DNA from: Adineta steineri
Taxonomy: Eukaryota > Rotifera > Eurotatoria > Adinetida > Adinetidae
Assembly: GCA_905250115.1 (NCBI GenBank)
Contig: CAJNOI010000117.1
Coordinates: forward strand, 236,885 to 300,884
Direction: 5' to 3'
DNA: 64,000 nt
Shown here: in pieces, positions 55,398-64,000 of the stretch
Numbering within the stretch: position 1 is the stretch's first letter
How the letters are laid out: every line of letters begins with the position of its first letter
Notes under the pieces: model-generated
Told to the model about the DNA's origin: nothing
The model's database searches: none
What the model saw: only the letters and a program-made list of their open reading frames with translations
Position numbers and translations under genes: made by a program

Positions 55398-56313
55398 TCA
55401 TCTAAAACAACGCTTTATTCGTTCTTTCCAATATTGACGAACTTCAAGATTATAAATAAATAAATCCACAGTTTGAATAATAACAGTAAATGTAGGTGGA
55501 ATTTGTAGTACATCATACACCCACGATGGTGTAAAGGGATCTTGAAGAAATGTAGCGATATAAGTTGGTGACCATCCAAATATAAATACAAAAAATAAGA
55601 AAAGTATATGTTTGAGTAGTTTTATATCTCGATGGTGTTGTTGATGAGTTGTATTCGTTCTCGGCGCGGTAGCTATTGTAGTCGCATGAACACGTCGACT
55701 AGATAATCGAGCAGAAACAATAATTATTCCATTAAAAATGGTAAAAAAATTACAGGAATTATGACTATAACTAATAAATAATAGAAGAAAATCCAACTGT
55801 ACAATGTTATGCCATCAGAACATCCCTACAAATAACAGAGAAGAAATTTGTTTTTTTTATTTTACTGATTTTTACCTTTAAACAATCAAGTAAAATTGGT
55901 ATTGATATAAGTGAACTAAATATCCATTGTGCAATAATTGATAAATACGTCCAAGTTTTACTTTTAAAGAATCGTTTCATAGGAAAACATATTGTAAAAC
56001 ATTGATTAATAACAATGACTACTAGAGAATGAACTACTAAACAATTCGTGAATTCTCCAGCAGTTAATGTAAGTGCACAGAAGATAGGAGTTTGAGAATA
56101 TATGTTTAAATTCAATGCACCGGACGTTTTGTATAAAGCCCAGTACATAATACACATGAGACAAGCTAAGCAGAAATTTGCTATCAAAATATTATTTGCA
56201 GTACGAAAACGTTTGATAAAGATGATTGTTAGAAGATAAAGTAATGGCAATGGGATGGTAAGGCTGAAAACGATAGCTTGTATTGTATAAACAACGTATA
56301 GTATATCTACCAT
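55398..56313 (-). pseudogene. class A-like GPCR with a frameshift in TM5
   Basis: Exon 1 (ATG 56313, MVDILYVVYTIQ) gives TM1-TM4: VFSLTIPLPLLYLLTIIF, NILIANFCLACLMCIMYWAL, FTNCLVVHSLVVIVINQCFTI, YLSIIAQWIFSSLISIPIL. After a ~50-bp intron (GTAAAA...TTTGTAG), exon 2 continues GCSDGITLYSWIFFYYLLVIVIIPVIF (TM5). The frame then breaks at a T7 run (plus strand A 55743-55749): one more T would restore FFTIFNGIIIVSARLSSRR and lead into TM6 LFLFFVFIFGWSPTYIATF and TM7 FTVIIQTVDLFIYNLEVRQYW. The DRY motif is not conserved (NQCFTICFP). It could be a real pseudogene or a homopolymer error in the assembly. The ligand is unknown. Confidence 0.72.
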
Positions 56314-56933
56314 GTTGATGTAGTTTTTGGAATAAGTTTTAGACAAAATAATGATCTATATAAAAAAAAAAGTTTTGTTATCTAAACTTTTACATATTGT
56401 GTCAATGAAATAGAATGATATGATCTTTTACGTCTTTATGAATCTCACTTAAAGGACAATTTAATAAAAGCATTTTTTCTCGTTTATTCGAATATAATTA
56501 AAGGTAAAGTGAATCTTTATCTTTATTCTTTATTATAAAGTAGAATAAAAATAAATTAACATCCCTAATTTATTCATTTCTTCGTCTCAAGAATCGCATC
56601 ACTTTGTATAGTAATGCGTCAGAAAAAAGGGAAAAAGAGATCATACCAAAGAACATAAAAAAGATAATGACCCATATTTACACATATTGCTTGTTGACCA
56701 CATCACAGCTGAATTGTGCCCAAAAAACGATGATTCATGTGACTATTTCATTCTTATTAACAACTGTTCTATCATTATTCTGTTTCTAACTCTCTCTCTC
56801 CTTCTCAACTTAATTTATCTCTTTGGTGATGAACTGCTTAATTGGATAGCAATGGACAGTAAGATAGAAAAAGAGACAGAAAGGATCAGAATGATGTGGG
56901 TGTTCACTTTATCATCACTTATACCTACACCCT
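56314..56933. other. upstream region of the GPCR
   Basis: No supported gene. It holds a CTTTATCTTTAT low-complexity block near 56500-56550. Overlapping frames at 56604-56956 have no domain. Confidence 0.5.
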
Positions 56934-57470
56934 ACAATACTGATATCGAACATTAATTATTACCTTTTCTGTTGTTGCTACGTATGAAGAAAAATGTTTA
57001 TCGTCGACAAAAATACATCAATGTTTATAATGAATGAATAAAAAAAGATAAAATATGGAGAATGTCGAAGCAAGAATAATAATAATAATAACAGCCCATA
57101 GGCGTATCGCCCGTAGGGGCCGGTCGCGATTATTATTAAAGTTTTCCATATGCAGCCGGGTTTTTTCGTCTTTTTTTTACAGACGGCGGTATCTGCACCC
57201 TCTTCCGTCCAACATACTGACTAAAGCAGAACGAGTCATTTGAGACAACTTAGCCGTTAGTGACTTGTCCAGGGTCATTCCATGAATGATGTTACTGAGG
57301 TTTGAATACAGTACCTTGTGAATACGTGTCGAACAACGTAACCACTCAACCATGGTGGCTAAGCAAGAATTGTGAAGAGGAAAAATACCGAAAACTAAGA
57401 TGTCTAAGTAAAAATTAATATCTCTGAATTTGTGATCAACTTTATTAATTATAACAAATATTTAAACTTA
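56934..57470 (+). repeat. duplicated segment, copy 2 (with SINE)
   Basis: Direct-orientation paralogue of 54492-54735, interrupted by a 283-bp insertion at 57078-57360. The two copies flank the GPCR. Confidence 0.85.
57078..57360 (-). mobile_element. tRNA-derived SINE with 10-bp TSD
   Basis: A 10-bp target duplication AAGCAAGAAT flanks it (57068-57077, 57361-57370). Read on the minus strand, the head TAGCCACCATGGTTGAGTGG contains an A-box-like GGTTGAGTGG and a B-box-like GTATTCAAACC ~55 bp later. The tail ends CGCCTATGGGCTGTTATT and further ATT units, an (ATT)n tail like those of SINEs moved by RTE/L2-type LINEs. GC content is higher than in the surroundings. The empty site is visible in the paralogue at 54627. 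Confidence 0.8.
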
Positions 57471-58066
57471 ATATCATTTCATGAGCATATCAGGTGGAAG
57501 AAAATCAAGTTTATACTAACTATGAAATTTCTATTTAAGATATTAAAGTAGAAATTGATGATGTTATTAAATCGATTAGTGCTACTGTTTCTTTATGATA
57601 CTTTTGAGAAATAGATGTACTTTTCTTTATATTATATATATATATCTTCACAGATTGAATATTCGAATTCGAATTTTTTTTATTTCAGATGGATGAGAAT
57701 GTAGATAGTAAAAAATAGAAGGCAAAAATTGTATTTTATAACTATGTAAAAAACTGTGACAGGAAAATCAAATGAAAACTGATTGTAATCATTGGCATTT
57801 CATCGATTTTAGTTTAATTTTTATCCTATTTTTTAAATGAGAATATCGATGTATGATATACACCGATGTAAAAAAGCAAATAGAATAAAACGTTTATGCG
57901 ATATCAGCTGCATCTTTTCTCGTAACCTTTATTTCTTCTATTTTATGAATGAAGGACATTAAATCAAAGTGATAAACACCTGTGATATCTCGTTCGTCAA
58001 ATACATTTTAACTTATCTTATTCGCTTTTTCTCTTTCATAAAAAAAAATTATCATTTACATTCATC
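57471..58066. other. upstream region of the amidase gene
   Basis: AT-rich, no gene seen. It contains a (TA)n stretch near 57632-57646. Confidence 0.5.
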
Positions 58067-59689
58067 ATGTCTTCATCTATTCAACGAGTACTTCAAATTC
58101 GAGATGAATCTATTCCTAAAGACAGTTTACTGAAAGATTCAAATATTAATTCATCTATTCTTGATGTCAGTAATATTCCACGTCAATGTGGCCTTTTATC
58201 AGATGATGAACTTAATATTACTGAAAATTATACAGCTACTCAACTTGTTGCTCTATTGGCTCAAGGTCAATTAACCTCTGAACAAGTTATTCGAGCTTAT
58301 ATTAAACGAGCTGGTATTACTCATCAATTGACTAATTGTGCTACTGAATTTCTTAGCAAAGAAGCAATTGACCGAGCTAAATATTTAGATGAAGAATTTA
58401 AACGACGTGGAGGACCTATCGGATGTCTGCATGGTTTACCAATTTCCACAAAAGACTTGGTAGCTATGAAAGGTCGAAGAACTAGTGCAGGATGGATTAA
58501 ATGGCTCGATAGAATTGCAGAAGATGATGCTCTTATATTAAAAATTCTTTATGATGCAGGTGCCATTTTCTATGTACGTACGACTCAACCGCAAAGTCTA
58601 ATGCATTTAGAATGTGATAGTCCTGTTTATGGTACTACTATCAATCCATTCAATCGAAATCTATCTAGTGGTGGAAGTTCGGGTGGCGAAGGTGCACTTA
58701 TAGCCATGAAAGGTAGTCCAATAGGTATAGGAACTGATATTGGCGGGAGTATACGTGGTCCAGCTAATAATAATGGTATTTACGGATTTAAACCAACTAG
58801 TTTTCGATTACCATTGCAAGGAATAATAGCAGAACAAGCAGGAAGAGAAAGTATTATTGCTGCAATTGGTCCACTTGCTCGAGCAAGAGAAGATATTATT
58901 CTATTTGTAAAAACAATACTCGATACTGAACCATGGTTACGAGATCCATCACTTGTACCTATTCCTTGGCGATCAATTACATTAGATTCGAAAAATATAA
59001 CGATAGCTGTTATGTGGGATGATAATGTTGTACATCCTCATCCACCTGTAACTCGTGCTCTTCGTGAAACGGTAGAACATTTGAAAAAATCTGGAATACG
59101 AATTATCGATTGGGAACCAATTGATCATCAGAAAAGTTGGGATATAATTAGTGCACTTTATTATTGTAATGGAGCTGAAGAAGAACGAAATGTAATGGCA
59201 GATGGAAATGAAAAGCCATTACCATTAACTGAATGGATTATTAATCAACCACATGTAAAAAAACGAACTTGGACAGAAATGAATAAATTAATTTCAGATA
59301 GAGAAATATATCGTACTCAATATGCGCAAATATGGAATGAACGAGAAACTGTATGTCATAGTTCTATCGATTGTCTTCTAGCACCAGGTGCTCCATCAGC
59401 AGCTTCTCAACATGGTACATCTAGATGGTGGGGTTATACGTCTGTATGGAATCTTCTTGATTATCCGGCTGTTATTTTTCCTGTAACAGTTGTTGACCCT
59501 GTAAAAGATCAGGTAGAAACTGATTATAAACCTAGAAATACACTTGATGCTGATAATTATAATTTGTATACATCTCCAACATCATATGCTAATGCTCCTA
59601 TTGGATTACAATTGATTGGACGACGTTACAATGATGAAAAAGTAATGCAATGCCTCGAAATAATCGAACAAGCAATGGGTAGAAATTAG
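58067..59689 (+). CDS. amidase (amidase-signature family, acetamidase-like)
   Basis: An intronless 540-aa ORF that hydrolyses carboxylic amides to acid and ammonia. The amidase-signature Ser-cisSer-Lys triad is present: Lys in GLPISTKDLV (about residue 133), the cis-Ser in SSGGSSGGEGALIAMKGSP (about residues 203-221) and the nucleophile Ser in GIGTDIGGSIRGPA. Other family marks are GCLHGLPIS, IFYVRTTQPQ (in place of VKTNVPQ), YGFKPTSFRLP, GPLARAREDIILFVK and the C-terminal APIGLQLIGRRYNDEKVMQ. ATEFLSKEAIDRAKYLDEEF resembles fungal acetamidases (amdS-like) more than animal FAAH, which also has an N-terminal TM helix missing here. No introns, beside intron-rich neighbours, suggests acquisition by horizontal transfer; this is inference. 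It probably acts in the cytosol. Confidence 0.92.
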   Translation: MSSSIQRVLQIRDESIPKDSLLKDSNINSSILDVSNIPRQCGLLSDDELNITENYTATQLVALLAQGQLTSEQVIRAYIKRAGITHQLTNCATEFLSKEAIDRAKYLDEEFKRRGGPIGCLHGLPISTKDLVAMKGRRTSAGWIKWLDRIAEDDALILKILYDAGAIFYVRTTQPQSLMHLECDSPVYGTTINPFNRNLSSGGSSGGEGALIAMKGSPIGIGTDIGGSIRGPANNNGIYGFKPTSFRLPLQGIIAEQAGRESIIAAIGPLARAREDIILFVKTILDTEPWLRDPSLVPIPWRSITLDSKNITIAVMWDDNVVHPHPPVTRALRETVEHLKKSGIRIIDWEPIDHQKSWDIISALYYCNGAEEERNVMADGNEKPLPLTEWIINQPHVKKRTWTEMNKLISDREIYRTQYAQIWNERETVCHSSIDCLLAPGAPSAASQHGTSRWWGYTSVWNLLDYPAVIFPVTVVDPVKDQVETDYKPRNTLDADNYNLYTSPTSYANAPIGLQLIGRRYNDEKVMQCLEIIEQAMGRN

Positions 59690-59975
59690 TCGAAACAAAG
59701 ACATTGACTTTTTGTTTTTATTGATGATTCATTTAAAAAGTTTGTTTTAGCCTAGTAAGAAAAGAAATTAAATATATCTTTTAATTAAACATGAACTTAA
59801 ACAGGAATCAATAAAAAACTAGATTTCCATGTTAAAGATACATTTGATTTATTGTTTTATATTACAAATTACTGCTTTAAGAGTAGTTGAATATATATTT
59901 ACACCCTCCTTTTGTCAGAATCATCTTCTTCACATAAGAAGAAATATTGAAAAAAAATTCAAAAATTCAAAAAGG
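59690..59975. other. convergent 3' intergenic region
   Basis: Short AT-rich spacer between the 3' ends of the amidase (+) and the ADP-ribosyltransferase gene (-). No gene. Confidence 0.6.
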
Positions 59976-61872
59976 TTATATTATGCCACAGATCATATTT
60001 AGATCATTATTTGAAAAAGCATCAGCTTTAGTAACGTTATTCGTTTTCAACCAACAAGTACCATCATTATACAAATTCCATGAAAAATGAGTACATCCCG
60101 GAGTTTGAGTACATTTTTGAGAACACAATTCCGAAGTACTCTGGACATTGGAGAGATCGTTTCCAATAAAATCACAAGACATTGCCCAGTTATTTCCGTT
60201 CCATTGTACTTCAGAATTCGGCATTTGTAGCTGTCCATCATTGATTATACCACAAACTGTACTTGAATCATTAGTATTATATGCATCATTCTTAGAAACA
60301 TTATTTGTTTTCATCCAACAAGTACCACCATTCAAATTGGTCCATGTATAATGAGTGCATCCTGGTGTTTCAGTGCATTTTAAATCACAATAATCCGATG
60401 AGATTAACACATTCGAAAGATCATTTCCATTGAAAGCACAAGATAAAGCCCAATTATTCCCATTCCACATAATAATAGTCGAATTTGAATCTTCTTGTTG
60501 ACTACCGTTTACTATACCACAAATCATACTTGAATCATTAGTTAAGATTGCATCAGCTCTAGACATATTATTTTTTTTCATCCAACAACTACCTGTATTA
60601 AAAGTAGTCCAAGTGTAATGAGTACATCCCTGTGTCAGAAGACATTTTGCATTGCAAAACATTGATGGAATAAATACATAGGAAAGATCATTACCAGGAA
60701 AATCGCAAGATGTTGCCCAATTAGTTGCATTCCAATGGATCGTCGCAGGTATTACTTTTAAAAATAGAAAAAACAAATCATTGTTCTGTGTCTATCTATT
60801 AAGATATCAAAGAACATACCTGGTATTTTAGTAGTTCGCTTTGTTAATAGAACACTACAAAGAATAATTGTCAGGATGGTTATAATTGTCAATGTAATTA
60901 TTGGAACAAGAAAACGCTTTCGAAAATACCATCGACGACTTGATAAACTAATCAGAAATATAATGAAAAAATACCGGAGCGAATAGAAATATTGTGACAT
61001 GAAACTTACTCGAGTTCTGGATAAAGACATGCACCTGAAAATAGAAATATTTCAATTGAAAATAAACTGCTGAGTGTGTTTGACTTACCTTCGAATGGAG
61101 GTTCTAATAATAATTCGTTTGGCATCGTTTGTTTCAAATGAATGATATGTAGATCAGGTGCTGGATCTAATTTTGATTGTACTTCTAAATATGTTCCCGG
61201 TAATAATAGAATCTCTTCTTCATCATTAAACTGTGAATGAGCACGTATACTTCTACCATTTAATATTTCAATAGAAAATAGAGTTCTTTCTCCTGTTTGA
61301 CCTAAATAGAGTTCATTTTCAAGCACGGTTAATGATGTAGTTGTCGATGAGAAAGACCACCATATCATTTGAGCTTCTTTAAGATCAACATTGACATATT
61401 TTCGTACGCCACGCCATACAGTTTGTGGTGGTATACATGGTAATTTAACGATAGCGGTGAGAAAAAGTTTGAGATATTTAAACCAGGGATATAGACATTG
61501 CCGATTACTATTTCTTAGTGCACGATTTAGATGAGAATACAAGCTTTCACTTGTACCTTTCCATTCCGTCGTGTAGAGACGGATCGAAGCTGATTCATCA
61601 CGAGTTAAATCATCACTTGGCATATCTGGAGTATGTTCTAAAGCAATTGAAACATAGTGAAGTATATCAGGAATAATGGAAATTAACGGTACACATGCAT
61701 CATGAAGCGGAAGAATTGGTTCTTGTGCATAACCAATGATAGGATCAAGTGAATTTAAATCATCTGTATCTTTAATTAATAGACGAGAATTTCTACGACG
61801 AATCATGAATTCACTATCATTTGTTGTTCTATCATAATTTCGACTAGTTGACCAAACATGAAGTTTATTCAT
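59976..61872 (-). CDS. mono-ADP-ribosyltransferase / TM / triple PAN-like ectodomain protein
   Basis: Exons ~61086-61872, ~61015-61036, ~60829-60950 and 59976-~60753 join in phase. The N-terminal ~260 aa are an R-S-E-type arginine ADP-ribosyltransferase: PQTVWRGVRKYV (Arg), MIWWSFSSTTTS (Ser-x-Ser) and FNDEEEILLLPG (E-x-E). Then come a short exon GACLYPELE, a basic RRWYFRKR, and one TM helix FLVPIITLTIITILTIILCSVLL. The C-terminal ~230 aa hold three ~75-aa repeats with six Cys each, of the form W(N)..NWA.SC.F.GNDLS.V......C..KC..T.GCTH(Y/F)(T/S)W....GTCW(M/L)K.NN, resembling PAN/apple modules. No signal peptide precedes the ART domain and the basic residues are on its side, so I infer ART in the cytosol and PAN repeats outside (type II). 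Several N-glycosylation sequons occur in the repeats. Substrate and ligand are unknown. Confidence 0.85.
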
Positions 61873-64000
61873 TATTTTAAAAATAATTGTATTATCTAAA
61901 ATAATAAAACATTAATTTCTATTCGTTTTACAAGAATAATATTTTTGATACATTAAAAATAGTCTTTTATTGTATTCTTAAATAATTTGAACATCATATT
62001 CATTTCGTTTTATTATACCTTTAATATTATTAATCCACAAGCAACAAACCAATGACGCGTATCACATAAATATTACTAATATTTTAAATAAGTAATGACG
62101 TATTTTTGTATACCGCTGCGTCATTTAAAGAACAACGAAATTACGAAACTAAAAAAAGAAGTATTCTGTAGTTTGATTTAAAAAGTACCTACTTGAGGAA
62201 AATCGTTTTTTATGTCGTACTGTCGATATTACTCTAGTTTAATGCTGTTATCATGAAATTAACTTGAAACTTTATACATTTATCTGTTATTATTGATTTC
62301 AACATAGATTTATATCATTTCATATAAGAATACGACGAAAAGAATATCTATAAACTTAAAACAGATTATTAAGAATAAAAAGAAAAAAAAACAAATCAAT
62401 GAAGCGAGAACACATGAGTCAGGAAGACCAAAGCTACTCTGACGTATAACGAAGAATAAGGAGGCATGTAAAAATAAATCACACCTCTACTGCTATTATA
62501 TATAACAGGATGCAAATAAACTGTCATTAATATTAATCGTTTGTAACGATTATGTAGAAATCACGTTTTTTTGTTCTAGAATATATAGACATATAAACTA
62601 TATTACAAAAATATAATAATTTATTATTTTCAGTTGTTATATCAGTTTTTAGCGATTTTTTATATAGAAATTTGATTTATCCTTTGATATTCAACAGTTT
62701 TCATATTTTTTCAACATATTATTCAAGAATGTTTTAGATTGCAGTAATAGAGTTGTTAAAAATACATAAAAAAATGCATGATGAAGAATATTTTTTTTAA
62801 AGTATGATACGTTATCACTCTCAATAACAGATGAACTGCACTTAGTACTTTTACATTAATATTGATATATATAAAATATATTACAATTCTAGAATATTTG
62901 AAATAATTGTTGAGATGATATATTATCCATTGATGATTATATTACGATATATATATATATTTAATTACGAATTATTTAGTAATATTCTTTTATCAAAAAA
63001 TTAAAATTATCTACTTATGATAATAATATTGATGAAAGAAAATATACGTATATTAATGGACACATAAAATGCTGATATTCACATTCATATATTGAAGATG
63101 ATCGGTATTATTACTTGAATCATGTGTTAATTTCACATTTATGAGCAGATTTACATCATTTTAAGTACACGTGTATATGTAATACATAACGTTGTAACTT
63201 CATCTTTGACTATAATATACGTTTGTTGATCTTTTCTTTGTACGTAACATCATCCGATTGACAATGAAGAAAGATTAACATTCATTTCTTTTCATTTCTC
63301 ACTTCAATTGAAGGTAATTACATACAATAGTGTAATATTTGATAGTATATTTAAGTAATATTATAGAACATCATACAAATATGGTATCAAATCTCGTATC
63401 TAGTCAATCATACATAACCCTCATTCGATATGTTATACAGAAAAGAAAGAGTTGACAAATATGCAAGAGAAAATAAATGATATGATTTATAAAGAAAAAA
63501 ATATTATTTCTCATTCCTTTGTACAAATCTCATCATGTGTTTGACATCTACCTATTTGTGATTTTCTCTATAGCTGTTTAATATATTTTTAACTTATTGA
63601 CTATATAATAATATCATTTCTATTAATAATTGACACCGATATATATATACAGTCTGAGGATTGATTCTTAAAAATGAAGAAAAAATAATACTTTCTGTTT
63701 GTATCGTTGTCAGAATTAATTTAAATGAATTATAGTTATATACCATTTCAATCTTAAGATTGATCGAATTAAAAGAAAGTAAGTTTATTTTTCAGACAAA
63801 ATGCATAATAGGTAATCTCGATGATCGAGAATTCAAAACTAATGAAATATATTTAACATTTGTGTAATTTAATCATGAAGATATTAATATAATCTTTAGT
63901 TTTTTTTTCGAATGAATAGGAATATAAGAGAAATGCTTAACAATGATGAATACAAACCTCTGATTGTAAATAAACAAAATCGATATGATAACGATTGTAA
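61873..64000. other. AT-rich gene-free region to the window end
   Basis: No supported gene in ~2.1 kb. (TA)n tracts occur near 62947-62962 and 63639-63649. It may contain upstream regulatory DNA for the ADP-ribosyltransferase gene or genes outside the window. Confidence 0.55.

Noticed and set aside
57055-57243. 62-codon Arg-rich open frame
   Set aside because: It is the tail part of the SINE, not a gene.

Overview
The window looks like a piece of a bdelloid rotifer nuclear genome (Adineta/Rotaria/Philodina group). The base composition is AT-rich. The genes are animal-type, with many 45-70 bp GT-AG introns. Several family expansions are ones I associate with bdelloids (single-repeat-exon LRR proteins, F-box-like proteins, ADP-ribosyltransferase and PAN-type proteins, an intronless fungal-type amidase). 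Most telling, the window carries sequences that match, as I remember it, the bdelloid spliced-leader (SL) exon ending CTTACCAAGAG. There is one 100-N assembly gap (22184-22283).

Layout. 0-4.6 kb: CT microsatellite, a divergent forkhead gene (+) and a TBC1D30-type RabGAP (-). 4.6-8.0 kb: gene-poor. 8.0-13.2 kb: tRNA-Pro(CGG) and a two-SH3 adaptor gene (-). 15.1-16.2 kb: a signal-peptide plus single-TM protein (-). 17.2-19.0 kb: cytosolic aspartyl-tRNA synthetase (-) bracketed by SL sequences. 20.7-21.9 kb: an MDR-family oxidoreductase (+). 22.3-25.1 kb: the first transmembrane half of an ABCB transporter (-), cut by the gap. 27.5 kb: tRNA-Leu(AAG). 29.0-30.6 kb: an F-box/LRR gene with about one repeat per exon. 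31.1-33.3 kb: an F-box-like gene region carrying a 449-bp hAT-type MITE. 33.4-41.6 kb: an SL-RNA locus holding TFIIA-gamma, a small Cys-rich secreted peptide, TCTP and a nucleoporin-repeat/DDX19 fusion. 42.0-43.1 kb: a U-box plus tyrosine-kinase-like protein. 46.1-51.0 kb: an ERG-type K+ channel (+) with two inserted elements in its introns. 51.1-53.2 kb: a RING/TRAF-zinc-finger/coiled-coil/LRR gene (-). 55.4-56.3 kb: a class A-like GPCR with an apparent frameshift, between two copies of a duplicated segment, one of which carries a SINE insertion. 58.1-59.7 kb: an intronless amidase. 60.0-61.9 kb: ADP-ribosyltransferase-TM-3xPAN-like protein (-). 61.9-64 kb: gene-free AT-rich DNA.

The most interesting structure is the relation between SL-RNA genes and protein genes. 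Two copies (34466-34580 and 38319-38431, +) look like complete SL-RNA genes: promoter block, SL exon, GT donor, then a folded ~85-nt 3' part. Four protein genes on the minus strand (DARS, TFIIA-gamma, TCTP, Nup/DDX19) each end just before a copy of the SL-RNA 3' part in the same orientation. Three of them begin with an SL exon encoded in cis within 20 nt of the ATG; TCTP begins under an SL-type promoter block instead. TFIIA-gamma has no introns, a 1-nt leader after the SL exon, and an AATAAA followed by an A11 run exactly where the SL-RNA 3' part resumes. This is the structure expected if cDNA of a trans-spliced, polyadenylated mRNA had replaced the middle of an SL-RNA gene. TFIIA-gamma and TCTP also share a duplicated ~375-bp flank beyond the SL-RNA 3' part although the two ORFs are unrelated. 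I infer that SL-RNA genes here act as landing sites ('shells') that supply promoter and cis leader to protein genes. DARS and Nup/DDX19 contain introns, so simple retroposition of mature mRNA does not explain every case.
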